Shown in pieces: positions 54,197-64,000 of a stretch of DNA of 64,000 bases. Source of the DNA: Climacium dendroides (taxonomy: Eukaryota > Streptophyta > Bryopsida > Hypnales > Climaciaceae). Positions within the stretch are counted from its first letter, which is position 1, and each line of letters starts with the position of its first letter. The stretch spans positions 496,001 to 560,000 of the forward strand of contig CATNNA010000005.1 in NCBI GenBank assembly GCA_950106755.1, given 5' to 3'. The position numbers and the translations under genes were made by a program. The notes under the pieces were generated by a model. It made no database searches, was not told where the DNA came from, and worked only from the letters and a program-made list of their open reading frames with translations.

Positions 54197-57100
54197 TATT
54201 TGGAACAATTGCAACTTGTGTGTTACGTTTTTGGACATGCTTGCACGTCAAAACGATATAATTTATTGGTTTGGTTTGTATTAAATACAGCATGATTTCT
54301 AGAGTATTAGTTTTGAGATCCATATCAAATGAAGAAGACAGTGTAGGAAAGCAATAGACTGGTTTGTCTTAAAATTAAGTTTTTCTATGAATCCTAATTA
54401 TTTTGAACAATTGCAACTTCTGTGTTACGTTTTTGGACATGCTTGCACGTCAAACCGATATAATTTATTGGTTTGGTTTGTATTAAATACAGCACGATTT
54501 CTACAGTATTTGTTTTGAAATCCATTTCAAATGAAGAAGACACTGTAGGAAAGCAATAGACTGGGTTGTCTTAAAATTAAGTTTTTCCATGAATCCTAAA
54601 TATTTTGAACAATTGCAACTTGTGTGTTACGTTTTTGGACATGCTTGCACGTCAAACCGATATAATTTATTGGTTTGGTTTGTATTAAATACAGCACGAT
54701 TTCTAGAGTATTTGTTTTGAAATCCATATCAAATGAAGAAGACATTGTAGGAAAGCAATAGACTGGGATGTCTTAACATTAAGTTTTTCCATGAATCCTA
54801 ATTATTTGGAACAATTGCAATTTGTGTATTACGTTTTTGGACATGTTTGCACGTCAAACCGATATAATTTATTGGTTTGGTTTGTATTAAATACAGCATG
54901 ATTTCTAGAGTATTTGTTTTGAAATTCATTTCAAATGAAGAAGACAGTGTAGGAAAGCAATAGACTGGGTTGTCTTAAAATTAAGTTTTTCCATGAATCC
55001 TAATTATTTTGAACAATTGCAACTTGTGTGTTACGTTTTTGGACATGCTTGCACGTCAAACCGATATAATTTATTGGTTTGGTTTGTATTAAATACAGCA
55101 CGATTTCTAGAGTATTTGTTTTGAAATCCATATCAAATGAAGAAGACACTGTAGGAAAGCAATAGACTGGGTTGTCTTAAAATTAAGTTTTTCCATGAAT
55201 CCTAAATATTTTGAACAATTGCAACTTGTGTGTTACGTTTTTGGACATGCTTGCACGTCAAACCGATATAATTTATTGGTTTGGTTTGTATTAAATACAG
55301 CACGATTTCTAGAGTATTTGTTTTGAAATTCATTTCAAATGAAGAAGACATTGTAGGAAAGCAATAGACTGGGTTGTCTTAACATTAAGTTTTTCCATGA
55401 ATCCTAATTATTTGGAACAATTGCAACTTGTGTGTTACGTTTTTGGACATGCTTGCACGTCAAACCGATATAATTTATTGGTTTGGTTTGTATTAAATAC
55501 AGCACGATTTCTAGAGTATTTGTTTTGAAATCCATATCAAATGAAGAAGACACTGTAGGAAAGCAATAGACTGGGTTGTCTTAAAATTAAGTTTTTCCAT
55601 GAATCCTAAATATTTTGAACAATTGCAACTTGTGTGTTACGTTTTTGGACATGCTTGCACGTCAAACCGATATAATTTATTGGTTTGGTTTGTATTAAAT
55701 ACAGCACGATTTCTAGAGTATTTGTTTTGAAATTCATTTCAAATGAAGAAGACATTGTAGGAAAGCAATAGACTGGGTTGTCTTAACATTAAGTTTTTCC
55801 ATGAATCCTAATTATTTGGAACAATTGCAACTTGTGTGTTACGTTTTTGGACATGCTTGCACGTCAAAACGATATAATTTATTGGTTTGGTTTGTATTAA
55901 ATACAGCATGATTTCTAGAGTATTAGTTTTGAGATCCATATCAAATGAAGAAGACACTGTAGGAAAGCAATAGACTGCTTTGTCTTAAAGTTAAGTTTTT
56001 CCATGAATCCTAATTATTTTGAACAATTGCAACTTGTGTGTTACGTTTTTGGACATGCTTGCACGTCAAACCGATATAATTTATTGGTTTGGTTTGTATT
56101 AAATACAGCACGATTTCTAGAGTATTTGTTTTGAAATCCATATCAAATGAAGAAGACATTGTAGGAAAGCAATAGACTGGGTTGTCTTAACATTAAGTTT
56201 TTCCATGAATCCTAATTATTTGGAACAATTGCAACTTGTGTGTTACGTTTTTGGACATGCTTGCACGTCAAAACGATATAATTTATTGGTTTGGTTTGTA
56301 TTAAATACAGCATGATTTCTAGAGTATTAGTTTTGAGATCCATATCAAATGAAGAAGACAGTGTAGGAAAGCAATAGACTGGTTTGTCTTAAAATTAAGT
56401 TTTTCTATGAATCCTAATTATTTTGAACAATTGCAACTTCTGTGTTACGTTTTTGGACATGCTTGCACGTCAAACCGATATAATTTATTGGTTTGGTTTG
56501 TATTAAATACAGCACGATTTCTACAGTATTTGTTTTGAAATCCATTTCAAATGAAGAAGACACTGTAGGAAAGCAATAGACTGGGTTGTCTTAAAATTAA
56601 GTTTTTCCATGAATCCTAAATATTTTGAACAATTGCAACTTGTGTGTTACGTTTTTGGACATGCTTGCACGTCAAACCGATATAATTTATTGGTTTGGTT
56701 TGTATTAAATACAGCACGATTTCTAGAGTATTTGTTTTGAAATCCATATCAAATGAAGAAGACATTGTAGGAAAGCAATAGACTGGGATGTCTTAACATT
56801 AAGTTTTTCCATGAATCCTAATTATTTTGAACAATTGCAATTTGTGTATTACGTTTTTGGACATGTTTGCACGTCAAACCGATATAATTTATTGGTTTGG
56901 TTTGTATTAAATACAGCATGATTTCTAGAGTATTTGTTTTGAAATTCATTTCAAATGAAGAAGACAGTGTAGGAAAGCAATAGACTGGGTTGTCTTAAAA
57001 TTAAGTTTTTCCATGAATCCTAATTATTTTGAACAATTGCAACTTGTGTGTTACGTTTTTGGACATGCTTGCACGTCAAACCGATATAATTTATTGGTTT

Positions 57101-57977
57101 GGTTTGTATTAAATACAGCACGATTTCTAGAGTATTTGTTTTGAAATCCATATCAAATGAAGAAGACACTGTAGGAAAGCAATAGACTGGGTTGTCTTAA
57201 AATTAAGTTTTTCCATGAATCCTAAATATTTTGAACAATTGCAACTTGTGTGTTACGTTTTTGGACATGCTTGCACGTCAAACCGATATAATTTATTGGT
57301 TTGGTTTGTATTAAATACAGCACGATTTCTAGAGTATTTGTTTTGAAATTCATTTCAAATGAAGAAGACATTGTAGGAAAGCAATAGACTGGGTTGTCTT
57401 AACATTAAGTTTTTCCATGAATCCTAATTATTTGGAACAATTGCAACTTGTGTGTTACGTTTTTGGACATGCTTGCACGTCAAACCGATATAATTTATTG
57501 GTTTGGTTTGTATTAAATACAGCACGATTTCTAGAGTATTTGTTTTGAAATCCATATCAAATGAAGAAGACACTGTAGGAAAGCAATAGACTGGGTTGTC
57601 TTAAAATTAAGTTTTTCCATGAATCCTAAATATTTTGAACAATTGCAACTTGTGTGTTACGTTTTTGGACATGCTTGCACGTCAAACCGATATAATTTAT
57701 TGGTTTGGTTTGTATTAAATACAGCACGATTTCTAGAGTATTTGTTTTGAAATTCATTTCAAATGAAGAAGACATTGTAGGAAAGCAATAGACTGGGTTG
57801 TCTTAACATTAAGTTTTTCCATGAATCCTAATTATTTGGAACAATTGCAACTTGTGTGTTACGTTTTTGGACATGCTTGCACGTCAAACCGATATAATTT
57901 ATTGGTTTGGTTTGTATTAAATACAGCATGATTTCTAGAGTATTAGTTTTGAGATCCATATCAAATGAAGAAGACAG
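53995..57977 (+). repeat. Tandem 10-monomer duplication (offset 2020 bp), right arm, second
   Basis: About 53995-55957 matches 56015-57977. The ctacagtat mark recurs at 54501 and 56521. Differences noticed are tatttgg against tattttg (56826) and aaaacgat against aaaccgat (near 57888). Monomer content differs from the 10-mer to its left. Within it, units 274-275 and 276-277 form a two-monomer (404-bp) repeat. Confidence 0.8.
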
Positions 57978-59370
57978 TGTAGGAAAGCAATAGACTGGTT
58001 TGTCTTAAAATTAAGTTTTTCTATGAATCCTAATTATTTTGAACAATTGCAACTTCTGTGTTACGTTTTTGGACATGCTTGCACGTCAAACCGATATAAT
58101 TTATTGGTTTGGTTTGTATTAAATACAGCACGATTTCTAGAGTATTTGTTTTGAAATCCATATCAAATGAAGAAGACACTGTAGGAAAGCAATAGACTGG
58201 GTTGTCTTAAAATTAAGTTTTTCCATGAATCCTAAATATTTTGAACAATTGCAACTTGTGTGTTACGTTTTTGGACATGCTTGCACGTCAAACCGATATA
58301 ATTTATTGGTTTGGTTTGTATTAAATACAGCACGATTTCTAGAGTATTTGTTTTGAAATTCATTTCAAATGAAGAAGACATTGTAGGAAAGCAATAGACT
58401 GGGTTGTCTTAACATTAAGTTTTTCCATGAATCCTAATTATTTGGAACAATTGCAACTTGTGTGTTACGTTTTTGGACATGCTTGCACGTCAAACCGATA
58501 TAATTTATTGGTTTGGTTTGTATTAAATACAGCACGATTTCTAGAGTATTTGTTTTGAAATCCATATCAAATGAAGAAGACACTGTAGGAAAGCAATAGA
58601 CTGGGTTGTCTTAAAATTAAGTTTTTCCATGAATCCTAAATATTTTGAACAATTGCAACTTGTGTGTTACGTTTTTGGACATGCTTGCACGTCAAACCGA
58701 TATAATTTATTGGTTTGGTTTGTATTAAATACAGCACGATTTCTAGAGTATTTGTTTTGAAATTCATTTCAAATGAAGAAGACATTGTAGGAAAGCAATA
58801 GACTGGGTTGTCTTAACATTAAGTTTTTCCATGAATCCTAATTATTTGGAACAATTGCAACTTGTGTGTTACGTTTTTGGACATGCTTGCACGTCAAAAC
58901 GATATAATTTATTGGTTTGGTTTGTATTAAATACAGCATGATTTCTAGAGTATTAGTTTTGAGATCCATATCAAATGAAGAAGACAGTGTAGGAAAGCAA
59001 TAGACTGGTTTGTCTTAAAATTAAGTTTTTCTATGAATCCTAATTATTTTGAACAATTGCAACTTCTGTGTTACGTTTTTGGACATGCTTGCACGTCAAA
59101 CCGATATAATTTATTGGTTTGGTTTGTATTAAATACAGCACGATTTCTAGAGTATTTGTTTTGAAATCCATATCAAATGAAGAAGACACTGTAGGAAAGC
59201 AATAGACTGGGTTGTCTTAAAATTAAGTTTTTCCATGAATCCTAAATATTTTGAACAATTGCAACTTGTGTGTTACGTTTTTGGACATGCTTGCACGTCA
59301 AACCGATATAATTTATTGGTTTGGTTTGTATTAAATACAGCACGATTTCTAGAGTATTTGTTTTGAAATC
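57050..59370 (+). repeat. 5-monomer repeat (offset 1010 bp)
   Basis: About 57050-58360 matches 58060-59370. The order is: aaatatttt unit ending gaaattcatttc; acatt unit; the same pair again, with the second acatt unit ending attagttttgag; then a ttctatg unit. The only difference noticed is aaaccgat against aaaacgat (near 57888 and 58898). It overlaps the second 10-mer copy, so the shorter duplication is the younger. Confidence 0.8.
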
Positions 59371-62300
59371 CATATCAAATGAAGAAGACATTGTAGGAAA
59401 GCAATAGACTGGGATGTCTTAACATTAAGTTTTTCCATGAATCCTAATTATTTTGAACAATTGCAATTTGTGTATTACGTTTTTGGACATGTTTGCACGT
59501 CAAACCGATATAATTTATTGGTTTGGTTTGTATTAAATACAGCATGATTTCTAGAGTATTTGTTTTGAAATTCATTTCAAATGAAGAAGACAGTGTAGGA
59601 AAGCAATAGACTGGGTTGTCTTAAAATTAAGTTTTTCCATGAATCCTAATTATTTTGAACAATTGCAACTTCTGTGTTACGTTTTTGGACATGCTTGCAC
59701 GTCAAACCGATATAATTTATTGGTTTGGTTTGTATTAAATACAGCATGATTTCTAGAGTATTTGTTTTGAAATCCATATCAAATGAAGAAGACACTGTAG
59801 GAAAGCAATAGACTGCTTTGTCTTAAAGTTAAGTTTTTCCATGAATCCTAATTATTTTGAACAATTGCAACTTGTGTGTTACGTTTTTGGACATGCTTGC
59901 ACGTCAAACCGATATAATTTATTGGTTTGGTTTGTATTAAATACAGCACGATTTCTAGAGTATTTGTTTTGAAATCCATATCAAATGAAGAAGACATTGT
60001 AGGAAAGCAATAGACTGGGTTGTCTTAAAATTAAGTTTTTCCATGAATCCTAATTATTTGGAACAATTGCAATTTGTGTATTACGTTTTTGGACATGTTT
60101 GCACGTCAAACCGATATAAATTATTGGTTTCGTTTGTATTAAATACAACACAATTTCTAGAGTATTTGTTTTGAGATCCATATCAAATGAAGAAGACACT
60201 GTAGGAAAGCAATAGACTGGGTTGTCTTAAAGTTAAGTTTCTCCATGAATCCTAATTATTTTGAACAATTGCAACTTGTGTGTTACGTTTTTGGACATGC
60301 TTGCACGTCAAACCGATATAATTTATTGGTTTCGGTTTTATTAAATACAGCATGATTTCTAGAGTATTTGTTTTGAAATTTATTTCAAATGAAGAAGACA
60401 GTGTAGGAAAGCAATAGGCTGGTTTGTCTTAAAGTTAAGTTCTTCCATGAATCCTAATTATTTTGAACAATTGCAACTTGTGTGTTACGTTTTTGGACAT
60501 GCTTGCACGTCAAACCGATATAATTTATTGGTTTGGGTTTTATTAAATACAGCATGATTTCTAGAGTATTTGTTTTGAAATCCATTTCAAATGTCAAAGA
60601 CAGTGTAGGAAAGCAATAGGCTGGTTTGTCTTAAAGTTAAGTTTTTCCATGAATCCTAATTATTTTGAACAATTGCAACTTGTGTGTTACGTTTTTGGAC
60701 ATGCTTGCACGTCAAACCGATATAATTTATTGGTTTGGTTTGTATTAAATACAACACGATTTCTAGAGTATTTGTTTTGAAATCCATATCAAATGAAGAA
60801 GACACTGTAGGAAAGCAATAGGCTGGGTTGTCTTAAAGTTAAGTTTTTCCATGAATCCTAAATATTTTGAACAATTGCAACTTCTGTGTTACGTTTTTGG
60901 ACATGCTTGCACGTCAAACCGATATAATTTATTGGTTTGGGTTTTATTAAATACAGCATGATTTCTAGAGTATTTGTTTTGAAATCCATTTGAAATGAAG
61001 AAGACAGTGTAGGAAAGCAATAGGCTGGGTTGTCTTAAAGTTAAGTTTTTCCATGAATCCTAAATATTTTGAACAATTGCAACTTCTGTGTTACGTTTTT
61101 GGACATGCTTGCACGTCAAACCGATATAATTTATTGGTTTGGGTTTTATTAAATACAGCATGATTTCTAGAGTATTTGTTTTGAAATCCATTTGAAATGA
61201 AGAAGACAGTGTAGGAAAGCAATAGGCTGGGTTGTCTTAAAATTAAGTATTTCCATGAATCCTAAATATTTTGAACAATTGCAACTTCTGTGTTACGTTT
61301 TTGGACATGCTTGCACGTCAAATCGATATATTTTATTGGTTTGGTTTGTATTAAATACAGCACGATTTCTAGAGTATTTGTTTTGAAATCCATATCAAAT
61401 GAAGAAGACACTGTAGAAATGCAATAGGCTGGTTTGTCTTAAAATTAAGTTTTTCCATGAATCCTAATTATTTTGAACAATTGCAATTTGTGTATTACGT
61501 TTTTGGACATGTTTGCACGTCAAACCGATATAATTTATTGGTTTGGTTTGTATTAAATACAGCATGATTTCTAGAGTATTTGTTTTGAAATCCATTTCAA
61601 ATGTCAAAGACAGTGTAGGAAAGCAATAGGCTGGGTTGTCTTAAAGTTAAGTTCTTCCATGAATCCTCATTATTTTGAACAATTGCAACTTCTGTGTTAC
61701 GTTTTTGGACATGCTTGCACGTCAAACCGATATAATTTATTGGTTTGGTTTGTATTAAATACAGCACGATTTCTAGAGTATTTGTTTTGAAATCCATATC
61801 AAATGAAGAAGACACTTTAGGAAAGCAATAGGCTGGGTTGTCTTAAAGTTAAGTTTTTCCATGAATCCTAAATATTTTGAACAATTGCAACTTCTGTGTT
61901 ACGTTTTTGGACATGCTTGCACGTCAAACCGATATAATTTATTGGTTTGGGTTTTATTAAATACAGCATGATTTCTAGAGTATTTGTTTTGAAATCCATT
62001 TGAAATGAAGAAGACAGTGTAGGAAAGCAATAGGCTGGTTTGTCTTAAAATTAAGTTTTTCCATGAATCCTAATTATTTTGAACAATTGCAACTTGTGTG
62101 TTACGTTTTTGGACATGCTTGCACGTCAAACCGATATAATTTATTGGTTTGGGTTTTATTAAATACAGCATGATTTCTAGAGTATTTGTTTTGAAATCCA
62201 TTTCAAATGTCAAAGACACTGTAGGAAAGCAATAGGCTGGCTTGTCTTAAAACTAAGTTTTTCCATGAATCCTAATTATTTTGAACAATTGCAACTTGTG

Positions 62301-62419
62301 TGTTACGTTTTTGGACATGCTTGCACGTCAAACCGATATAATTTATTGGTTTGGTTTGTATTAAATACAGCATGATTTCTAGAGTATTAGTTTTGAGATC
62401 CATATCAAATGAAGAAGAC
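59188..62419 (+). repeat. Distant, older copy of 44038-46865
   Basis: Units 294-302 follow the order of units 219-227 at an offset of 15150 bp. Units 304-309 follow units 227-232 at 15554 bp. The 404-bp gain is the extra pair 302-303 (60804-61207), two near-identical monomers with ccatttgaaatg endings. Shared marks are gtttctcc with tcggtttta, gtcaaag, aaatcgatatatttt, gtagaaatgc, cctcatt with ctttagg, and ggctggcttg with aaactaag. Differences are more numerous than between adjacent blocks. Confidence 0.72.
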
Positions 62420-63833
62420 AGTGTAGGAAAGCAATAGACTAGGTTGTCTTAAAATTAAGTTTTTCCATGAATCCTAATTATTTTGAACAATTGCAACTTG
62501 TGTGTTACGTTTTTGGACATGCTTGCACGTCAAAACGATATAATTTATTGGTTTGGTTTGTATTAAATACAGCACGATTTCTAGAGTATTTGTTTTGAAA
62601 TCCATATCAAATGAAGAAGACACTGTAGGAAAGCAATAGGCTGGGTTGTCTTAAAATTAAGTTTTTCCATGAATCCTAAATATTTTGAACAATTGCAACT
62701 TCTGTGTTACGTTTTTGGACATGCTTGCACGTCAAACCGATATAATTTATTGGTTTGGGTTTTATTAAATACAGCATGATTTCTAGAGTATTTGTTTTGA
62801 AATCCATTTCAAATGAAGAAGACAGTGTAGGAAAGCAATAGGCTCGTTTGTCTTAAAGTTAAGTTTTTCCATGAATCCTAAATATTTTGAACAATTGCAA
62901 CTTCTGTGTTACGTTTTTGGACATGCTTGCACGTCAAACCGATATAATTTATTGGTTTGGGTTTTATTAAATACAGCATGATTTCTAGAGTATTTGTTTT
63001 GAAATCCATTTCAAATGAAGAAGACAGTGTAGGAAAGCAATAGGCTGGTTTGTCTTAAAGTTAAGTTTTTCCATGAATCCTAATTATTTTGAACAATTGC
63101 AACTTGTGTGTTACGTTTTTGGACATGCTTGCACGTCAAACCGATATAATTTATTTGTTTGGTTTGTATTAAATACAGCATGATTTCTAGAATATTAGTT
63201 TTGAGATCCATATCAAATGAAGAAGACACTGTAGGAAAGCAATAGACTGGGTTGTCTTAAAGTTAAGTTTTTCCATGAATCCTAATTATTTTGAACAATT
63301 GCAACTTCTGTGTTACGTTTTTGGACATGCTTGCACGTCAAACCGATATAATTTATTGGTTTGGTTTGTATTAAATACAGCACGATTTCTACAGTATTTG
63401 TTTTGAAATCCATTTCAAATGAAGAAGACACTGTAGGAAAGCAATAGACTGGGTTGTCTTAAAATTAAGTTTTTCCATGAATCCTAATTATTTTGAACAA
63501 TTGCAACTTGTGTGTTACGTTTTTGGACATGCTTGCACGTCAAACCGATATAATTTATTGGTTTGGGTTTTATTAAATACAGCATGATTTCTAGAGTATT
63601 TGTTTTGAAATCCATTTCAAATGTCAAAGACACTGTAGGAAAGCAATAGGCTGGCTTGTCTTAAAACTAAGTTTTTCCATGAATCCTAATTATTTTGAAC
63701 AATTGCAACTTGTGTGTTACGTTTTTGGACATGCTTGCACGTCAAACCGATATAATTTATTTGTTTGGTTTGTATTAAATACAGCATGATTTCTAGAGTA
63801 TTAGTTTTGAGATCCATATCAAATGAAGAAGAC
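62420..63833 (+). repeat. Right-end monomers, units 310-316
   Basis: These are seven full units with no clear internal period. They mix tgggttttatt/agcatg forms, an actaggttg unit (62420), a ggctcgtttg unit (62820s), a ctacagtat unit (63390) and, as unit 316, the ggctggcttg/aaactaag type. Units 316-317 reproduce the order of units 232-233 and 244-245, suggesting another copy of the 12-mer begins here. Confidence 0.65.
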
Positions 63834-64000
63834 AGTTAAGGAAAGCAATAGACTGGGTTGTCTTAAAATTAAGTTTTTCCATGAATCCTAATTATTTTGA
63901 ACAATTGCAACTTGTGTGTTACGTTTTTGGACATGCTTGCACGTCAAACCGATATAATTTATTGGTTTGGTTTGTATTAAATACAGCATGATTTCTAGAG
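63834..64000 (+). repeat. Partial monomer (unit 317) cut by the window end
   Basis: These 167 bases of a monomer start with the agttaagg variant and end at TTTCTAGAG. The array clearly continues beyond the window. Confidence 0.95.

Larger units (their letters stand above)
1..64000 (+). repeat. Satellite DNA array, 202-bp monomer, about 316.8 copies
   Basis: The window consists solely of a 202-bp unit repeated head to tail in one orientation. Landmarks such as GGAAAGCAATAG, GGACATG and TTTCTAGAG recur at exactly 202-bp spacing from end to end. Unit k starts at 1+202(k-1) for k up to 119, at 24039 for unit 120, and at 202k-200 from unit 121 on. A common monomer form has 64 G+C in 202 (about 32%). 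Hand comparison of units 1 and 8 gives 12 substitutions (about 6%), units 1 and 7 only 2. No stretch over 300 bases is anything other than satellite. Known biology: arrays of this size and monomer length (nucleosome plus linker) typify centromeric or pericentromeric heterochromatin. Which of these it is here is inference. The family is not recognised. Confidence 0.97.

Noticed and set aside
188..61815. Recurrent minus-strand open frames of 66-80 codons (for example 188-406, 2006-2224, 47255-47473, 61597-61815)
   Set aside because: They all translate the same satellite monomer and run just over one unit. As 202 is not a multiple of three, the frame changes every monomer and ends at a stop in the next. 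The start codon at many copies depends on a single variable base (gacattg). No ribosome-site, codon or domain signal supports a gene.
1..64000. CRISPR array
   Set aside because: The 202-bp units are contiguous, with no unique spacers, no short palindromic repeats and no cas genes, and the setting is eukaryotic.
1..64000. CENP-B box
   Set aside because: The nearest stretches (ttcgtttgtattaaa in some units) match only the TTCG start of the known 17-bp box and lack the CGGG part.
1..64000. Tandem repeats of a ribosomal intergenic spacer or of a transposon end
   Set aside because: No rRNA sequence, terminal repeats, target-site duplications or coding remnants are visible. The array is longer and purer than expected for either, although the window does not show the flanks.

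Overview
The whole 64-kb window is one uninterrupted satellite-DNA array. A 202-bp, AT-rich monomer (about 68% A+T by hand count on one common form) is repeated head to tail, always in the same orientation. There are 316 complete units and a final 167-bp partial unit. I see no protein-coding gene, RNA gene, transposon or unique spacer anywhere, and both window ends fall inside the array, so its true length and flanks are unknown. The organism must be a eukaryote; this is the architecture of centromeric, pericentromeric or other constitutive heterochromatin. The monomer is not one I recognise. CpG is only mildly depleted (4 sites per monomer, about 5 expected), which fits a genome without heavy CpG methylation such as many invertebrates, but this is weak evidence and the species is undetermined.

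Register: taking base 1 as the monomer start, units 1-119 start at 1+202(k-1), unit 120 starts at 24039 and is 203 bp long, and units k>=121 start at 202k-200. One single-base insertion (T at 24050) is therefore the only net length change I can find in 64 kb, although monomers differ by roughly 1-7% by substitution.

Layout: linked sets of variant sites let monomers be typed, and the types recur in multi-monomer blocks (higher-order repeats, HORs) of changing size. In order: a 9-monomer pattern with deletions (1-6262); a transition zone (6263-8484); a 6-mer zone (8485-12144); a 14-mer duplicated in tandem (12145-17449); a short 6-mer zone (17450-19047); a 10-mer duplication (19048-23029); a mixed zone with the 203-bp unit (23030-26037); a 14-mer duplication whose second copy was cut into a 9-mer duplication (26038-33575); 4-mers (33576-37924); a 6-mer (37925-40806); an 11-mer (41515-45732); a 12-mer (45934-50705); two successive 10-mers (50215-57977); a 5-mer (57050-59370); and a distant older copy of the 43.8-46.9 kb region (59188 to about 62.4 kb). 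Adjacent blocks usually differ at only a few bases per 2 kb, so the duplications are recent and were nested one on another.

Each monomer carries two inverted repeats: a 10-bp-stem dyad (112-136 in unit 1) and an 8-bp-arm dyad (175-192). It also has a nearly invariant core around an ACGT motif. These are the best candidates for a structural or protein-binding role. Short minus-strand open frames of about 72 codons recur only because some monomer variants lack stops; I do not regard them as genes.
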